Source of the DNA: Scalesia atractyloides
Taxonomy: Eukaryota > Streptophyta > Magnoliopsida > Asterales > Asteraceae
NCBI GenBank assembly: GCA_947069175.1
Contig: CAMTDV010000007.1
Coordinates: 49,309,681-49,373,680, forward strand
DNA length: 64,000 bases
Reading direction: 5' to 3'
Under the pieces are notes generated by a model, which saw nothing but the letters and a program-made list of their open reading frames with translations, was not told the DNA's origin and did no database searches. Position 1 is the stretch's first letter, and each line of letters begins with the position of its first letter. This document shows positions 1-11,386 of the stretch, piece after piece. A program made the position numbers and the translations under genes.

Positions 1-322
1 ACACACTACTGCATGCTTTGCAGGTCATTAGGTACATCTATGGATGAACGTTGCAATTAGCTGGAGTGTGTGGTTTGTTAAGCTTTATGTTTCATACATT
101 TGTTAAACTTGTGGTTTTAAGTTTATGATGGGTTTACTTTATTTTTATGCTGCTATCTTAAACTGTGTTTTTGGACTTCAAAACATTGATCACTAATCGT
201 GGTAATGTTGATTATGATGATTTTACAACTTAAATAATTGGTTCAACATGATTAGTGGTTGGATCCTTGTCAGTCGCACGCCTCGTGGTAAAACCTCGCA
301 TGTGGAGTTCGAGGGTGTGACA
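1..322 (+). repeat. 3' end of a gypsy-type LTR, truncated by the window edge
   Basis: The stretch ends in GAGGGTGTGACA, the kind of terminus seen on the other gypsy LTRs here (the solo LTR ends GGGGTGTGACA and the G LTR GGGGTGTCACA). A phrase rich in CGCACGCCTCGTGG sits shortly before it. No internal domain or PBS follows, so it looks like a solo or truncated LTR. The 5' end lies outside the window and no TSD can be tested. Confidence 0.4.
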
Positions 323-1290
323 TAATGGTTGATTCTTGCGACACTGTTGTTAAAGGATTGATGCTTGTTGATCGATTGGAAAATTATGGTTTGTTTTTTG
401 ATCTTAACAATCGCTTGGATGAGAGCAAATGGGGAGTTAAGCTTCTAAGTTAAGATATTCGTATTTAAACAAGGGTTATAACAGATATTTTACAAAAAAG
501 TAAACAATAAAAGAGACAGATGTTGGGGTTGGGGACGCATAGTGTAGCGCTTTTACAAGACAATGGACTCATTGATCGAAATTTTCATTTTAGGGACTCA
601 TCTTGACACCGTCCTAAAGCACAGGGACGCAAATTGCATTTCACGCTTTTAATAAATAAATAAATATTATTAAAAAACTTATTGGGTATGTCTTGTATGG
701 CAATTGCATTTTAAAATGTATTATAATTACTGGGATTTTTCAAGTTTTGCAACATGCCTTTGATTGGTATTGGTTCATTGAATTACAATTGTCAGTTTGA
801 TTCCAACACTCAGTATTGTTTGGCTAATATTGGTCGAGTTACTGTAATTCACTATATCTTACAGTTAAAAAAGGCACTATGTCGATACAATGAGAAAACT
901 AAAAGAAAAAATAATATACTTGAACCAATGTTTTTAGACGTTATTGGGTACGTCACGTAAAAGAACACTATATAAATACTATATTTGACCTCATTCGAAT
1001 TAAACTATAAAAACCCAAATGACAAAGCAAATCTGAAGGCATGTATGTTTATGCTTCGGTCACTTGTACACTATTATTCACAACTCGGTTTTGAGTAAAA
1101 TTTATATCTAGATAAAGATAAAAAAATTCGCACATTACAACATGATACTCGGAATTCTATAAACTACCGTATCTAAAAAGTCTTAAGCGAAAAACAAAAC
1201 AAGCTCAAAAGTTATTGTTTAAAATTAAATGGATAAATAAATAATAGAAAATAAAAAAATTGAGCAACCTAGCGCTTTTCATAATCAAGT
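323..1290. other. AT-rich intergenic stretch, nothing coding recognised
   Basis: The only open frame of any length (754-960, 68 codons) has no recognisable motif. Two short phrases, TTATTGGGTATGTC near 678 and TTATTGGGTACGTC near 940, resemble each other and may bound an old repeat, but I could not define its ends. Confidence 0.5.
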
Positions 1291-1298
1291 CTAAATTG

Positions 1299-1721
1299 TA
1301 GGGCTGCAAACGAACTGGACGTTCAGTGGATAGTCCATGAGTTGTTCAGTTGGAAATTCATTTATGTTTGTGAACGTTGGGTAATGTGTCCACCTATGTT
1401 CGTTTGTGTTCGATGATTCATTAGGGTTTTTTATTTTTATATTTTAATTGAATACTTCAAGATTCTCACTATTAAATTATATAATAAATATTGATGTGTT
1501 GTTAATATTTGGAATTTAATATATGTTCATTTGTGTTCGTTTTTCTGTATTCTTGAACGCTTGTGTTTGTGTTCGTTTGCGTTAGCATGCATTTTTTACC
1601 TAAATGTACTAATGAACACAAACGAACACGTTCGGGTTAGTGATCATGAACACATTTATTTTTGAAAGAACGAGGACGAAGCTGCCCTTGTGCGTGTTCG
1701 TGCGGTTCGGTTGCAGGCCTA
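1299..1721. mobile_element. hAT-type MITE (non-autonomous DNA transposon)
   Basis: The ends are inverted copies. The left end reads TAGGGCTGCAAACGAAC, and the reverse complement of the right end reads TAGGCCTGCAACCGAAC. Flanking 8-bp direct repeats, CTAAATTG (1291-1298) and CTAAGTTG (1722-1729), differ at one base, as expected for an hAT target duplication. Inside are repeated GTGTTCGTTTGTGTTCG phrases and an AT-rich middle with no transposase. hAT non-autonomous elements are moved in trans by an hAT transposase, and none is present in the window. Confidence 0.8.
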
Positions 1722-1892
1722 CTAAGTTGCATATAGTTATACATATAGATTTTCTAAGTTGTTTTTTTAAATGACTAAAATACCATTTTAACATAAAAAA
1801 GAAAATTAAAAAAAAACCTAATTTTCTCTTATTAACATAATGATATATGTTATTCTCACAAAGGATTACAGAAAAGGCGTTCAGGTACTTAC
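1722..1892. other. Short AT-rich spacer between the MITE and the T LTR
   Basis: It holds the right-hand MITE target duplication and A/T runs. No feature is recognised. Confidence 0.4.
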
Positions 1893-2544
1893 TGTTAGGG
1901 GCTACATTTTATTGAGTTTGGATCATTTATACTAAGATCTAGCATGGATCACTTATCCTTAACAGATAATGCTAGAAGTCTTAGAATGAAAGATCCTTAT
2001 TTTCATTTATTAACAATTATTATGTTATGTTGCTAATATTTATATGCAGGTCATAAACGAATGGAACTTGGTCAAGCTGGAATCTCGTGGAATATGCTTG
2101 GAACTAGGTACGAGCATGAGAGCCTATAGACGTTATGAACGAACGTGGGTGCTCCCCCATTTTTCGTGTTTATTTAGTTACTTGATGTCTTGAGAAATAT
2201 AGGAGGGGATATTGATTTAAATTAGAGACACGGGCACATTTTTTACTACTACTACTAATACTGCGAACTACTCCCACACACACTAGAATTAGTTGTATCA
2301 AGCTCGATATCAACCGAAGTCGTAATTCGTTTTGTGCAATATAGTTGATAGTGGTAGTTTTCAATATCCGAGGTTTTAATGTCAGAGATCTCATAAAGAT
2401 CCAGGGCTTTTTCCTCGTATAAATCATCGCGTTCATAGCCATTTTCATTTCCCATTTGTTTACCCAATTATTCAACATATTAGCACTCTACCTCACAATC
2501 AAAGTTTGGTTACATTATCCTTAAACCAATTTTTGACCAAAACA
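1893..2544 (+). repeat. Probable 5' LTR of Tat-like gypsy element T
   Basis: The right boundary is set by a PBS-like sequence that begins just after GACCAAAACA. The left boundary at TGTTAGGGG is a guess from the canonical TG start. The matching 3' LTR lies beyond the window, so neither the ends nor a TSD can be confirmed. The segment contains no convincing reading frame, as expected for an LTR. Confidence 0.35.
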
Positions 2545-2546
2545 GT

Positions 2547-2622
2547 TTGGCGTCATCCGTGAGACAATTGGTGCTTCAATTCTAAGAAATTCAGTTCATT
2601 TTCATTCATTTCCATCAACTAC
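2547..2622 (+). promoter_or_regulatory. PBS and leader of element T
   Basis: TTGGCGTCATCCGTGAG resembles the TGGCGYCATC-type primer-binding sites of Tat/Athila gypsy elements, where a host tRNA primes minus-strand synthesis. It sits directly after the presumed LTR end and about 75 bp before the Gag ATG. I cannot name the tRNA from the sequence alone. Confidence 0.5.
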
Positions 2623-2863
2623 ATGGTTTCTCAGCGAAAATCTACTTCTAGTGTCATGTCGGCGGTTACCTCATCCCAAAACCAGTGCATCGTTGCCTCC
2701 TATTCCCTTGCATTCCTGAAGAATGTTGAAAATGCTTAGAAGAAGACATCATCCGTCTTCACAGGATCAAAAGCTTCTACTATTTCTTCCTCTACAACTA
2801 CTAAAATTGATGTTCTGCTTTGATTTGCATATGAAGGCTACATGGAGCAGCAAGATAAAACCT
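2623..2863 (+). pseudogene. Element T gag, N-terminal part (broken)
   Basis: The ATG at 2623 opens a Ser/Thr/Gln-rich frame (MVSQRKSTSS...) containing at least two in-frame stops. It is cut at 2863 by insertion of element S4, and reading resumes near 62118. The assignment to Gag comes from position (PBS, then a short leader) and from the clearly Gag-like sequence on the far side. The N-terminus itself has no diagnostic motif. Gag forms the particle shell that packages retrotransposon RNA. The stops show this copy is dead. Confidence 0.5.
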
Positions 2864-3257
2864 TGTAAGAGGGGATCAGGGATAGACTTGACTCAACTAA
2901 TAGAGGCGGAATTCATTGCTAGAGAGTTTGACAAACGAACAATCAAGTATGATGCCTAAACGTCGTTACTTCTTATATTAATAAACGTGGAAAATTACAT
3001 ACGAGTAAACAAACGGAGAGGGCTTCGCCTCAGTCAAACATCAACAGCTATCGACACAACACTCAACCTCCACTATATATAGGACAACATGGCTCACACA
3101 AGGAGTGAGGTTGTTGACTCGTACGAGTGGTGCCTCGTACGAGTGACACGGTGTCACTCATACGAGCCATCTACAATACATAATATTTGACAAATCTAAG
3201 CCCTATTTACACGACCGACATATCCTAGATGTAGGCAATAGACATTTTGCACCAACA
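2864..3257 (-). repeat. 3' LTR of S4 (SIRE-like copia, type A)
   Basis: Read on the minus strand it starts TGTTGGTGC, just after a degraded PPT, and ends TTACA. It pairs with the 5' LTR at 61675-62109, although it is shorter because of internal deletions near both ends. It carries CTCGTACGAG-type palindromes near 3119-3170 and a TATA-like CTATATATAGG (plus-strand 3074-3085). Left host flank AACCT (2859-2863). Confidence 0.85.
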
Positions 3258-3331
3258 AACTTCCCTTTGGATGTTGCCGCAATCTTGGAGTCTTTGAAAA
3301 TTTTTCAAGATTCTTCAAAAACGTTTGACAT

Positions 3332-3989
3332 TTAGCGGCCAAAAAAATGTTTCGGCGGCTTGCGACTCTCCTCAGATGGTATCGGCATTTGATCTGTAGG
3401 AGTAGGTCAATCGTAAGCGTTGCCAAAATGAAAACTTCGCAGGGATGTGATCCTTGATCTCTCAGCAATCCTTGCAATATTCTTCTCCTTTTTCTATTGC
3501 TCCTTTTCTACAAGCTCTCTCCAAGAAGCATGCTTTACCTGAATGTATATTATTAGCATAACAAGCATTAACAATCTTCTGGAATTGCAACGTCTACTCT
3601 TTGTCTTTTTCTTCATAACTGATCTTAATATAGAACAGGTATTCAATATCCTTTTGAGAGCAGTTTACTAGCCACATCGAGTATAGTACTCGAATACCAC
3701 ACCATAAACCATTGATTCCCTTGTGCGCAATGACGGGTTCAGTTAATTCTTCTGTTATTTTCCAAGAGTCTTCATCTGGTTGGACACAAATTACTGCTTC
3801 GCCTGTACTTGAATCGTAGTGCCACCATTTGAAGATCTTGTGAAAATCTTGCTCCATTTTGATCAAAGGAATATTCTTCATCAATCGTGGCCTTTTCACA
3901 ATCAACGTAATATCTTTTTCCTGAGTTATTAGATCAATCTTTGTAATTTTTAGGGATATGCGGCTTCCAGCGATTAAATCAATGTGTAG
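3332..3989 (-). pseudogene. S4 accessory ORF (aORF), C-terminal part
   Basis: The minus strand encodes the conserved end of the aORF. The phrase KIFKWWHYDSSTGEAVICV is followed by the IAHKGINGLW region, a Lys/Glu-rich helix and a terminal KPPKHFFGR-like motif before the stop at 3332-3334. The frame is broken at several points. The rest of the gene lies 53 kb away, from 57345 rightward, because G inserted here: flanks TGTAG (3985-3989) and GGTAG (57345-57349) are the near-identical target duplication. Function is unknown. It occupies the post-pol position where SIRE elements may carry an extra gene. Confidence 0.8.
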
Positions 3990-5049
3990 TGTAACACCTC
4001 GAAATTCGCGTCTGGTAATATACCAACACGTGTATGTAACCTCGGATAATACCTCAAATGAGTTAGCCACTCAACTCCTCAAACGTGTCCTAGTTCACAA
4101 ATTTTTTTATACCTGGCCGTAGGCTACGGTCTGATGTTGCTAAACTGATTTAAAACTGACCGTAGCCTACGGTGAGGCCTGAAAGCCTCTATTTTTCACT
4201 ATTATAACTTTTAGCAAATGACCCGGAGGCCCCTAGACTTCATTATTTTCGTACTTCTTACTTAATCAAGTCACCTCTGGACCGAGCATCTCTCGGTTGA
4301 GACGATATCTTTTGATTCAGCAACCTTGAGTGTTCCACATTATTACCGAACCTTTAACTTTACTAATTTAGGTAATTTAACCCATAAAACCATACGAATT
4401 CTTATTTCGTATTCTAAGCTAGTAACTACGTATAAGTCAAAAAAGCACCTACTGTGACACTCATTAACGTTAGGTTATTCAGACTCTTCTTCAACACATC
4501 ACGTGTTTGAACGAAAAGAACTAAATTGTGTCATTATGTCATTGAATATAAGTCAAGGGACAATTCTTGACAATCTATAAAACTATTTTTGAGGGACTAA
4601 ATGTGTCAAAACCCTAAATTTCTGTCAAGATGCCACCTTTCCTGCAAATTGCCACACTTTTGTAGCTCTTGACACATTTGTAGACACTTGTGATGATCGT
4701 ATAACACTTCTAACAGCTGGCTTCATCCACACACACCCTCTTGCACTATAAATAGACCATCAAACTCACTTATTCTTTGCTCATTCCCTCTTCTCCTCTC
4801 TTATTACACTCTTGGAAGTTCCTGGTCATCTAGGAGAATCCCTTTGAGTTCTAAACTTCTCTTGGATCACTTGTAAGTGTTCCATCTCTACTCTTTTCTT
4901 TTTATAGGCTTTTAATAGCCAAAAGTCAAGTATTTTTGAAAAATGATTTGACTTTCGATTAAGACCATTATGGTCTAGCCATTGTTCAAAATGAACATGG
5001 CTAAGTGATTGTAATTAGGTAGGTATTAATCCCTTAAAAGGGCACCTCC
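3990..5049 (+). repeat. 5' LTR of gypsy element G, left half
   Basis: It begins TGTAACACCTCG and matches the 3' LTR starting at 54209 over its whole length. It contains a TATA box (TATAAATA, 4747-4754), a pyrimidine-rich stretch after it, and two copies of a GTAG/CTAC palindrome (4117-4129 and 4159-4173). S1 inserted here. The 5 bases CCTCC (5045-5049) recur at 30014-30018, where the LTR continues, and the intact 3' LTR reads straight through this point at about 55309. Confidence 0.92.
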
Positions 5050-5505
5050 TGTTGGTGCATAATGTCTATTGCCTACGCCTAGGATATGTTTGTTATGTGT
5101 ATAGGGCTTAGAATGTCAGATATTATATGTGATTATATGATTTATATGTTTTGTACATGGCTCGTACGAGTGAGCTTAGTGGCTCGTACGGGTGACACCT
5201 TGTCACTCGTAGCAGGAACCACTCGTACGATTCATACACACCTCTCTCCTGTGCGAGTGATGTTGACCTATAAATAGAGGAGCTTGAGTGTTGTGTTAGA
5301 TATCTGTTGGTGTGTGACTACGACGAAGCCCTGTCAAACTGTTTACTCGTTATGTAACCGTTCACGTTTATAAATACAAATTAAGGCGTTTAAGCAGTAT
5401 ATCTTTCTTGATTGTTTGTCCAGCTCACTAACAATGAATTTCGTCTTTGTTAGCTAAGTCAGATCAGTCCAATGCTCATAAGAGGAGAGTCGATCCCCTC
5501 TCACA
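5050..5505 (+). repeat. 5' LTR of S1 (SIRE-like copia, type A)
   Basis: 456 bp, bounded TGTTGGTGC...CTCTCACA and matched by the 3' LTR at 29558-30013. By eye the pair differs at about 30-35 positions, indicating a fairly old insertion. U3 contains palindromic CTCGTACGAG (5161-5170) and variants up to about 5260, then the TATA box TATAAATA (5269-5276). TSD CCTCC on both sides. Confidence 0.95.
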
Positions 5506-5507
5506 AA

Positions 5508-5520
5508 TGGTATCAGAGCC
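5508..5520 (+). promoter_or_regulatory. S1 primer-binding site
   Basis: TGGTATCAGAGCC lies two bases after the 5' LTR. It is the standard copia PBS, complementary to the 3' end of initiator methionine tRNA, which primes minus-strand cDNA. Confidence 0.95.
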
Positions 5521-6134
5521 TTGAGGCCTGATTTGAGGACAAACAACAAGTTTTAGTAGACAACCAATAGTTTCAACATTTCAAATCCATATTCAACCAT
5601 TTAAGTTTTCTACATCTACACTTTCTCATACAGATCTCAGATTTGGACGAATTCATGGACAAATTGGACTAGGATTTTAGTATATCATGTTAAAATCAAT
5701 TCTAATCAATCCTTGAAATTTCTGATCTAAAATCAAACTAAATCCTGTTGAAAATAGTGAAAAGCATCCGTTTGGTGACCTGAGCTCACTCGTACGAGTA
5801 GAGAGACAACTCGTACGAACGGTCATCCGTCGAATCAGACACTCGTACGAACAAGTAAATAAATTTTATTAAAATCTACAAGTTACAGAACTGTCATTCG
5901 CATGAACAAGTAACTCGCACGAATAAGTCATTCGCACGAGTAACCTCTTCATTCGCACGAGCACCTCACTCGCATGAATCCCTGTTTCGCATTACTCGCA
6001 CGACCATCTCTGTCGCACGAGCAGCTTTGTCATTCGCACGAAGAACATTTTTATGAAATATTTCTTAAATTTCGTATTTCTTGTCATTCTAATCAGTTTT
6101 TTTCGAAAGTGTGTGTCTGAATTTTTGAGAAAAA
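5521..6134 (+). promoter_or_regulatory. S1 untranslated leader with CTCGTACGAG/CTCGCACGAG array
   Basis: This stretch lies between the PBS and the gag ATG. From about 5786 to 6040 it holds a dense run of a 10-bp palindrome and close variants (for example 5789-5798, then TCGTACGAAC and TTCGCACGAG forms), spaced roughly 10-30 bp apart. No reading frame runs through it. The same array type occurs in the leaders of C2, S3 and S4, so it is an ancestral feature. Confidence 0.85.
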
Positions 6135-6712
6135 ATGGAAGAAGAATTTTTACAATGCTTTTGCTGCTTCAGCAGTTACAACCACCGCAGCTCAGAATAT
6201 GAATTTGAAAATGAGATGGGCACAATGACAAAGCCTCCAAAGTTGATGAATCTTGAGGACTATGATAGCTGGAGTGAAAGATTTATGAACTGGGTTGAAG
6301 CGAATCATTTCACCTGCTGGTTTGCCATTGATCGAAATATCAAGCTCCGATGGAGAGAATGGTCTTGAAAAAACGTTGGCTCAACTCTCGGATTTCAAAA
6401 GAGAAAAGTTCATTAACGAGAAGAAGATGATAAACATCTTACAGCAAGCCATCAAGGAAGATATTTTAGCGCTCCTACAGCATGATGATGATGCTCAATC
6501 TCTATGGAATGCTCTACGGTTGAAATTCCAAGGAAGCGCAAAGCTACGAAATGGAAGAGAGCGTTACTAAGTAAATAATTCGATATCTTTACTTTAATCA
6601 AGGGGGAGACGGTGAAACAGTTGATTGAACGATACTGTCACTTGGTGGTCCAAATGAAGCCAAGGAATTGTGAAGACAAATGAAGAATTGGTCGATAAGC
6701 TGGCAGACTCTC
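6135..6712 (+). pseudogene. S1 gag, part 1
   Basis: The ATG starts a Gag whose N-terminal signature, TKPPKLMNLEDYDSWSERF, is shared with the S3 and S4 gags. Frames shift near 6170 and 6350, and the rest reads as the copia Gag capsid region (Asp-Ala-Gln-Ser-Leu-Trp-Asn-Ala-Leu near 6490). Gag forms the cytoplasmic virus-like particle. The frame is cut in the middle of an Ala-Asp-Ser-Leu-Pro-Gln phrase by the solo LTR and resumes at 8871 exactly in place once one TSD copy is ignored. Confidence 0.9.
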
Positions 6713-8870
6713 TGTAACATCCGCCAATAATGGATCCTAGAACCCGACCCGAATTTGACACCCAGTCTGTTTTCATATTCCACATAATTTTGTTTATTGT
6801 TTACACAATAAAATGTCTTGGATTCTATGTTTTAATCATAGATGTTATCATATCTGGTGATTTATAGTCTCATACATGTTCTAGACAAGTTTGTAAATTC
6901 ATTTCCATGTATTTTGAAGCAACCCTCCATCTCTCAAGGTCTAAGACTAAGGTTTTCCTTAAGTTAATCAAAAACTTTGGAGACTCGTGAACATACCTAA
7001 CACATCACATCCTAACCTTCTTATATTGAAACTTCATTATATACATGCCTTAAGATAGGACATTGTGTTTTGGAGGGTTTAGATGTAAACGATAGCAAGT
7101 AAGAAGCTCTACCTGTCGTATTCTTAGTTTTGTCATAAGATGACTTTCGGGTGACTTTTTTTGCCCACTTTTCTCCATCCTTGAGCTATCATTCTGGTCC
7201 ATTCAAAGCTCCAAGATATACTTGGTATACTAAGGATCAAGTAGGTTTAAATGGTGCATAAAACTGAGGTCCAGCGTACCAGGAATCCCAAACACAAGTT
7301 TTAGAACATAACCCTCGACCTGCATCAAGACCCAAGGTTTAAGCCCAATTCTTGAAACCATGGATGTTGGATTACTCTCTTCCATATGATAGTACTCAGA
7401 AAATAATGAACGTAAGCGAAAATCATGCACGAAACGGAGTTATTATGAAGCGGGAATCGAGAAAACGAGTTTGGTGTTTTTTGCTGATTTGAAAGACGCA
7501 AAAATCTTTTTTTAAAGTCATCCCACATCTCCCCAATCACCATTTTGTGCTCCCTTTCACACCTATAAATACCCTTGCTTGGTTCTTATAACTTGCAACT
7601 CCTAGTTTGAGTATAAACAAATGGAATAACCAAATTTGGTGGCTCCACAAGCACAATACCCCTTTGGGTGTGGTGTGTAGTAGTTTTTATTTCCGCTTTC
7701 GACGAGGAGGTGCTGCCCTTCAAGCTCTTCTCATTTTGTAAAGTTTTTCTTCGAGGTAATCTTCCTTTCTTTTTTTATTATTCATTTATGTATTGCTTTC
7801 TTAGTTTAATTAGTTTAGTTTAGGTTCTTAGTTAAGGAGCATTAGGCTCGTTAAGGTAGACTAGTTTAGGCTCACCTTTAGGCTTGACGTAGCCTTGTAA
7901 AGGCTCGTTAGGCTCAATGAGTCTAACATATCATGTTCGTTCATTTAGCTATGCCTAGCATAACGTTTACCTTTTTCTTGTTGCATCCGTTTGTTTAGCT
8001 TAAATCACGCTTATCAATTGGATTTTCTCCTTATTCTCGTGCGGGTTTTAATTAAGGATTAAAAGCGCAAACACTGTGAGGAATCTTACAACTCCCCCTT
8101 TTTCCTTTTATTTATACGTTGTGGGGTGTATCATGTGTCAAGTATCTTCATTTCATTTTACAAAGTTCAATTGCGTGCAAGTACCATTATGTGAAGTATC
8201 TATGTTATGTATTGTCTGATTGTTTATCATTTGGTGCATTTTCATTCATGTTGGATATCACATCATCATAGGCTCGTCTGTTCCTCATTACCTATGAGTG
8301 GAACTTGACGTTGCCAACCATATGAGGTAAGCTCCGTTTGATTGAGCTTAGACCTTGCAGCACACCACAATACCGTGCAACATACATTCATTCATTGGCA
8401 CACCACCGTGCAACATGCATACAACTATTGAGTCATTTTAGTTGGCTTGTTTTATTGTTTGAGGTAGTGTTATGAGGTTAACATATGACATACAACATAT
8501 TTATTTACATTGTTTAACACACGTTTTCTCAATAAACCAAATTTAAACATACTATTTTTTTTTCTAAAATCAACAAGGTTCACTCACCAACCTTTGTTGA
8601 CCCAAAAACTATTTTTCCACATGATACAGATTAACAGGTATGAAGAGAAGATTGGACATAGGATGGGTCTTAGTTAACAAGAAATGGATTAGTGGAATTT
8701 TATTGTTATGAACAATGTCTCATATGTAATTGTTTATTTGGATTAATTGCGATGTGTAACATTCAGTTTATATTAATGACAATTTAAAACAAGTAATAGC
8801 AAGTCATAAGCTCTCAAGTTAGCCCAATCATGCCCTGATCACCTATTCCGCTGCGTGTCGGGGTGTGACA
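6713..8870 (+). mobile_element. Solo LTR of a gypsy element (2158 bp)
   Basis: It begins TGTAACATCC and ends GGGTGTGACA, with 5-bp duplications CTCTC at 6708-6712 and 8871-8875. It contains a TATA box (TATAAATA, 7564-7571) and GGCTCGTTA-type repeats near 7850-7920. There is no PBS, domain or second LTR, so the internal region was removed by LTR-LTR recombination. Orientation is set by TG...CA and the TATA box. Short open frames inside it have no homology I recognise. Confidence 0.92.
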
Positions 8871-11380
8871 CTCTCTACCTCAAGGAGAATGGTCAACTTA
8901 CTTGACTTTTTTAAAGAATGGCACAGAGTATGGTAATTTCTCATTACCAAGATTTATTGAAAGATTAGAAGGCACGAACTCGAGTTGAAAAAAATGGCAA
9001 AGAGCAAAGGCGCCCAAATGCAACAAGATGTAAATATGTATTACAAGGGTAGTCTTGTCGCGCAGATACAGTCTCCAAAAATTCAAACTGACTTTAGTGC
9101 TTTCAACACACCAAGTCCACAGTCAAGTCAAGCCAGTGGATTTCAATCTTTTGCGTCTGTCAACCTAAATACTCCTCCAGCCCACAATCATCTCATAGTT
9201 CAAGACATTACAGAATCACCAGAACAATCAATCTAATCCCAATCAACAGGTTCTACAATGCAATATCACAAAGAAACACATGTCATTACTTCCTCGGTAC
9301 TTGAATCGTACGAAAGTTTAGTAGCAGGAAAAATTGGGAATTCAGAGATGACGAGAGAGATTACGATCAGATTGATCCGGTCGAGAAGGAATTGATTGAC
9401 ATTAAATGGTGTATGGCTTCCATCGTCAGAAGAGAGCAACGTTTCATGGAGATTAGCGGAAAAGATAATTTTGGAGGACTTGATGGGAAACTTGGCTTCG
9501 ATAAGTCCAAAGTTACATGCTTCAAATTTCGAGAGAATGGGCATTTCAAACGAGAATGTCCAAATAGAGAATTCAGGGCAATCAGAACCCTTTACTGACG
9601 ATTATCACAAGAAAGCCATTTATCATCGTCCTGAACCTAAAACAAGAATGGTGCAAATCGAATATGGACCGTCAAACTCCAAAGACAAAGCTCTCGTCGT
9701 TACTCTGGAGGACGACGGTTTCAACTGGAACAAGTACATCACGAAGAACGAAAGTTTGGCATTGGTCGCAGAAATCATTGAAAAGCCTGAAGTTACTGAA
9801 GAATATTCAGAGACATCTTTTGACGAAGCTCCCGAAGAATATTACAACACATCCTCAGAAGAAGAGGAATTGTTAAATAGTGCATTTAAAATCTCTTGCC
9901 TAATGATATTCTTAAAAAATTTTGTAGGTTATTTTGAGCCAAGCCATCGATCATCTTGTGAAGAAAAGAAGAAGCTTGAAGAAGAAAAGAGGGTTGAAGT
10001 GAAGTTGGAAAATCTGACAGACAAGACCAACAAAGCTCTTATGGCAAATGAGAATGAGGTAAACGTGTCTATAAATGAGTCCGTCAAAGAAACACCTTTC
10101 ATGAAGTGCCAAGAGCCATGCAGTGAGTGTGTTAAAAAGCAAACATGATACAAGGAGCTGAAATGTTATACAGATACTTTGTCATCTGATTATAATTCAA
10201 CAAAAGAAGCTTATGACAAATAGAGCAAATCATTAAACAATTTGAAAAGGTGATCAGAGAAAATGACGGAACACTTTCAATGCTCAAGGCAACTGTAATG
10301 GACAAACAAATGGCCATTAATATTCATTTAAATACAATTGTCGAGCTAAAAAAGAACTTGAGAAAATGAAAATAGAAACAGAACGGGTTAACAAATTTTT
10401 AATCAGTTATTCTACAAGTTCATACGTCATTGATCACATTCTTCCAAAAATTGAAAACAAGGAAGAAAATCAAATTGATGAAAATAAAGGTGCAAGTTAT
10501 GATCGTGTTCCACCAGCCATGTGGAATAGTTATGTAAGTAAAAAACCACCGGGTTGGAAAAGGTGCTTAATTTAAAATTGAAATCTGAAAAGGCAAACGA
10601 GCTGCCTGCGAACGTTGATGTAACTTACACTAAACCAGAAAATGAATGTGATTCTGATATGGTTAAAATGTGGTTGAAAGTGTTCTGAAGAATTAATCTG
10701 ACAAATCCGAATTGGATGTTGAATCATCTGACAATAGTTAAACAATGATCTAAACGTCATCGTATACAAATTGCATAGATCTGATAAACTATATTCTGAT
10801 GAGGATTTCCCAATTCAGGATGTCAATCTGGATCGTGTTGAGAAGTTGTTCAAGCTTGTTGAGGTGAGCCATTCTGATTTAGAAAACAAGACGTTTCATT
10901 TTATTCTAAATTAAAATGTGTTAATAAACCCTACCATCAAAGGAACAGAGACTATCCTGAAAACAGGAGAGTTGGGTTGGGTTTTCAAAAGCAAAGAACG
11001 TATAACAAGTCTCAAAAGCTAAATTTTGCAAAGAAAATCAATTTTGTCTATGGGATAACTATTGAAAAAGAAAAAGAGATCATTGGTAAAATGTCCAATG
11101 ATGAATTCAAGAAAGAAAAAGAGAGCAGAAAATAGGATTTGGATTCCTTTATTCGAAAAGACAGTAGGAAGTGCTACAAGTGTAACAATGTCGGTCATAT
11201 TGCATGACAATGTTCGCAAAGAAATCCAAAACCTGTTTTCAACTCCAAAAGATCTACCAAAGATGTGAAAGAAAAGCACCCATGTTTGTACCCATAAAAA
11301 TTCTGAAATGAAACAATGAATCCCATAAAAATGTAAAATCAACGATTCAACTAAGTTCTAAATTTTGGTGAAACTTCCAC
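8871..11380 (+). pseudogene. S1 gag, part 2, with two zinc knuckles
   Basis: Gag resumes (GEWSTYLTILKNG-like, then KSKGAQMQQDVNMYYKG near 9003). A first CCHC knuckle at 9518-9559 reads CFKFRENGHFKREC, with its second Cys replaced by Phe. A Glu-rich tail with TSSEEEELLNSAF (about 9850) and a coiled-coil-like Lys/Glu region follow. A second knuckle, CYKCNNVGHIA-stop-QC, lies at 11172-11213. Knuckles bind genomic RNA. Two knuckles and a long acidic tail are my main reasons for calling the element SIRE-like. Frameshifts and stops are frequent (for example near 10360, 10570 and 11130). Confidence 0.88.
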
Positions 11381-11386
11381 CAAGAA

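Noticed and set aside
7230..7543. Antisense frames inside the solo LTR
   Set aside because: They lie within a defined LTR (TG...CA plus TSD) and show no domain; overlapping alternatives in different frames point to chance.
9929..10153. Minus-strand frames opposite S1 gag
   Set aside because: They are antisense shadows of the Glu/Lys-rich Gag tail, giving Phe/Ser-rich nonsense without motifs.
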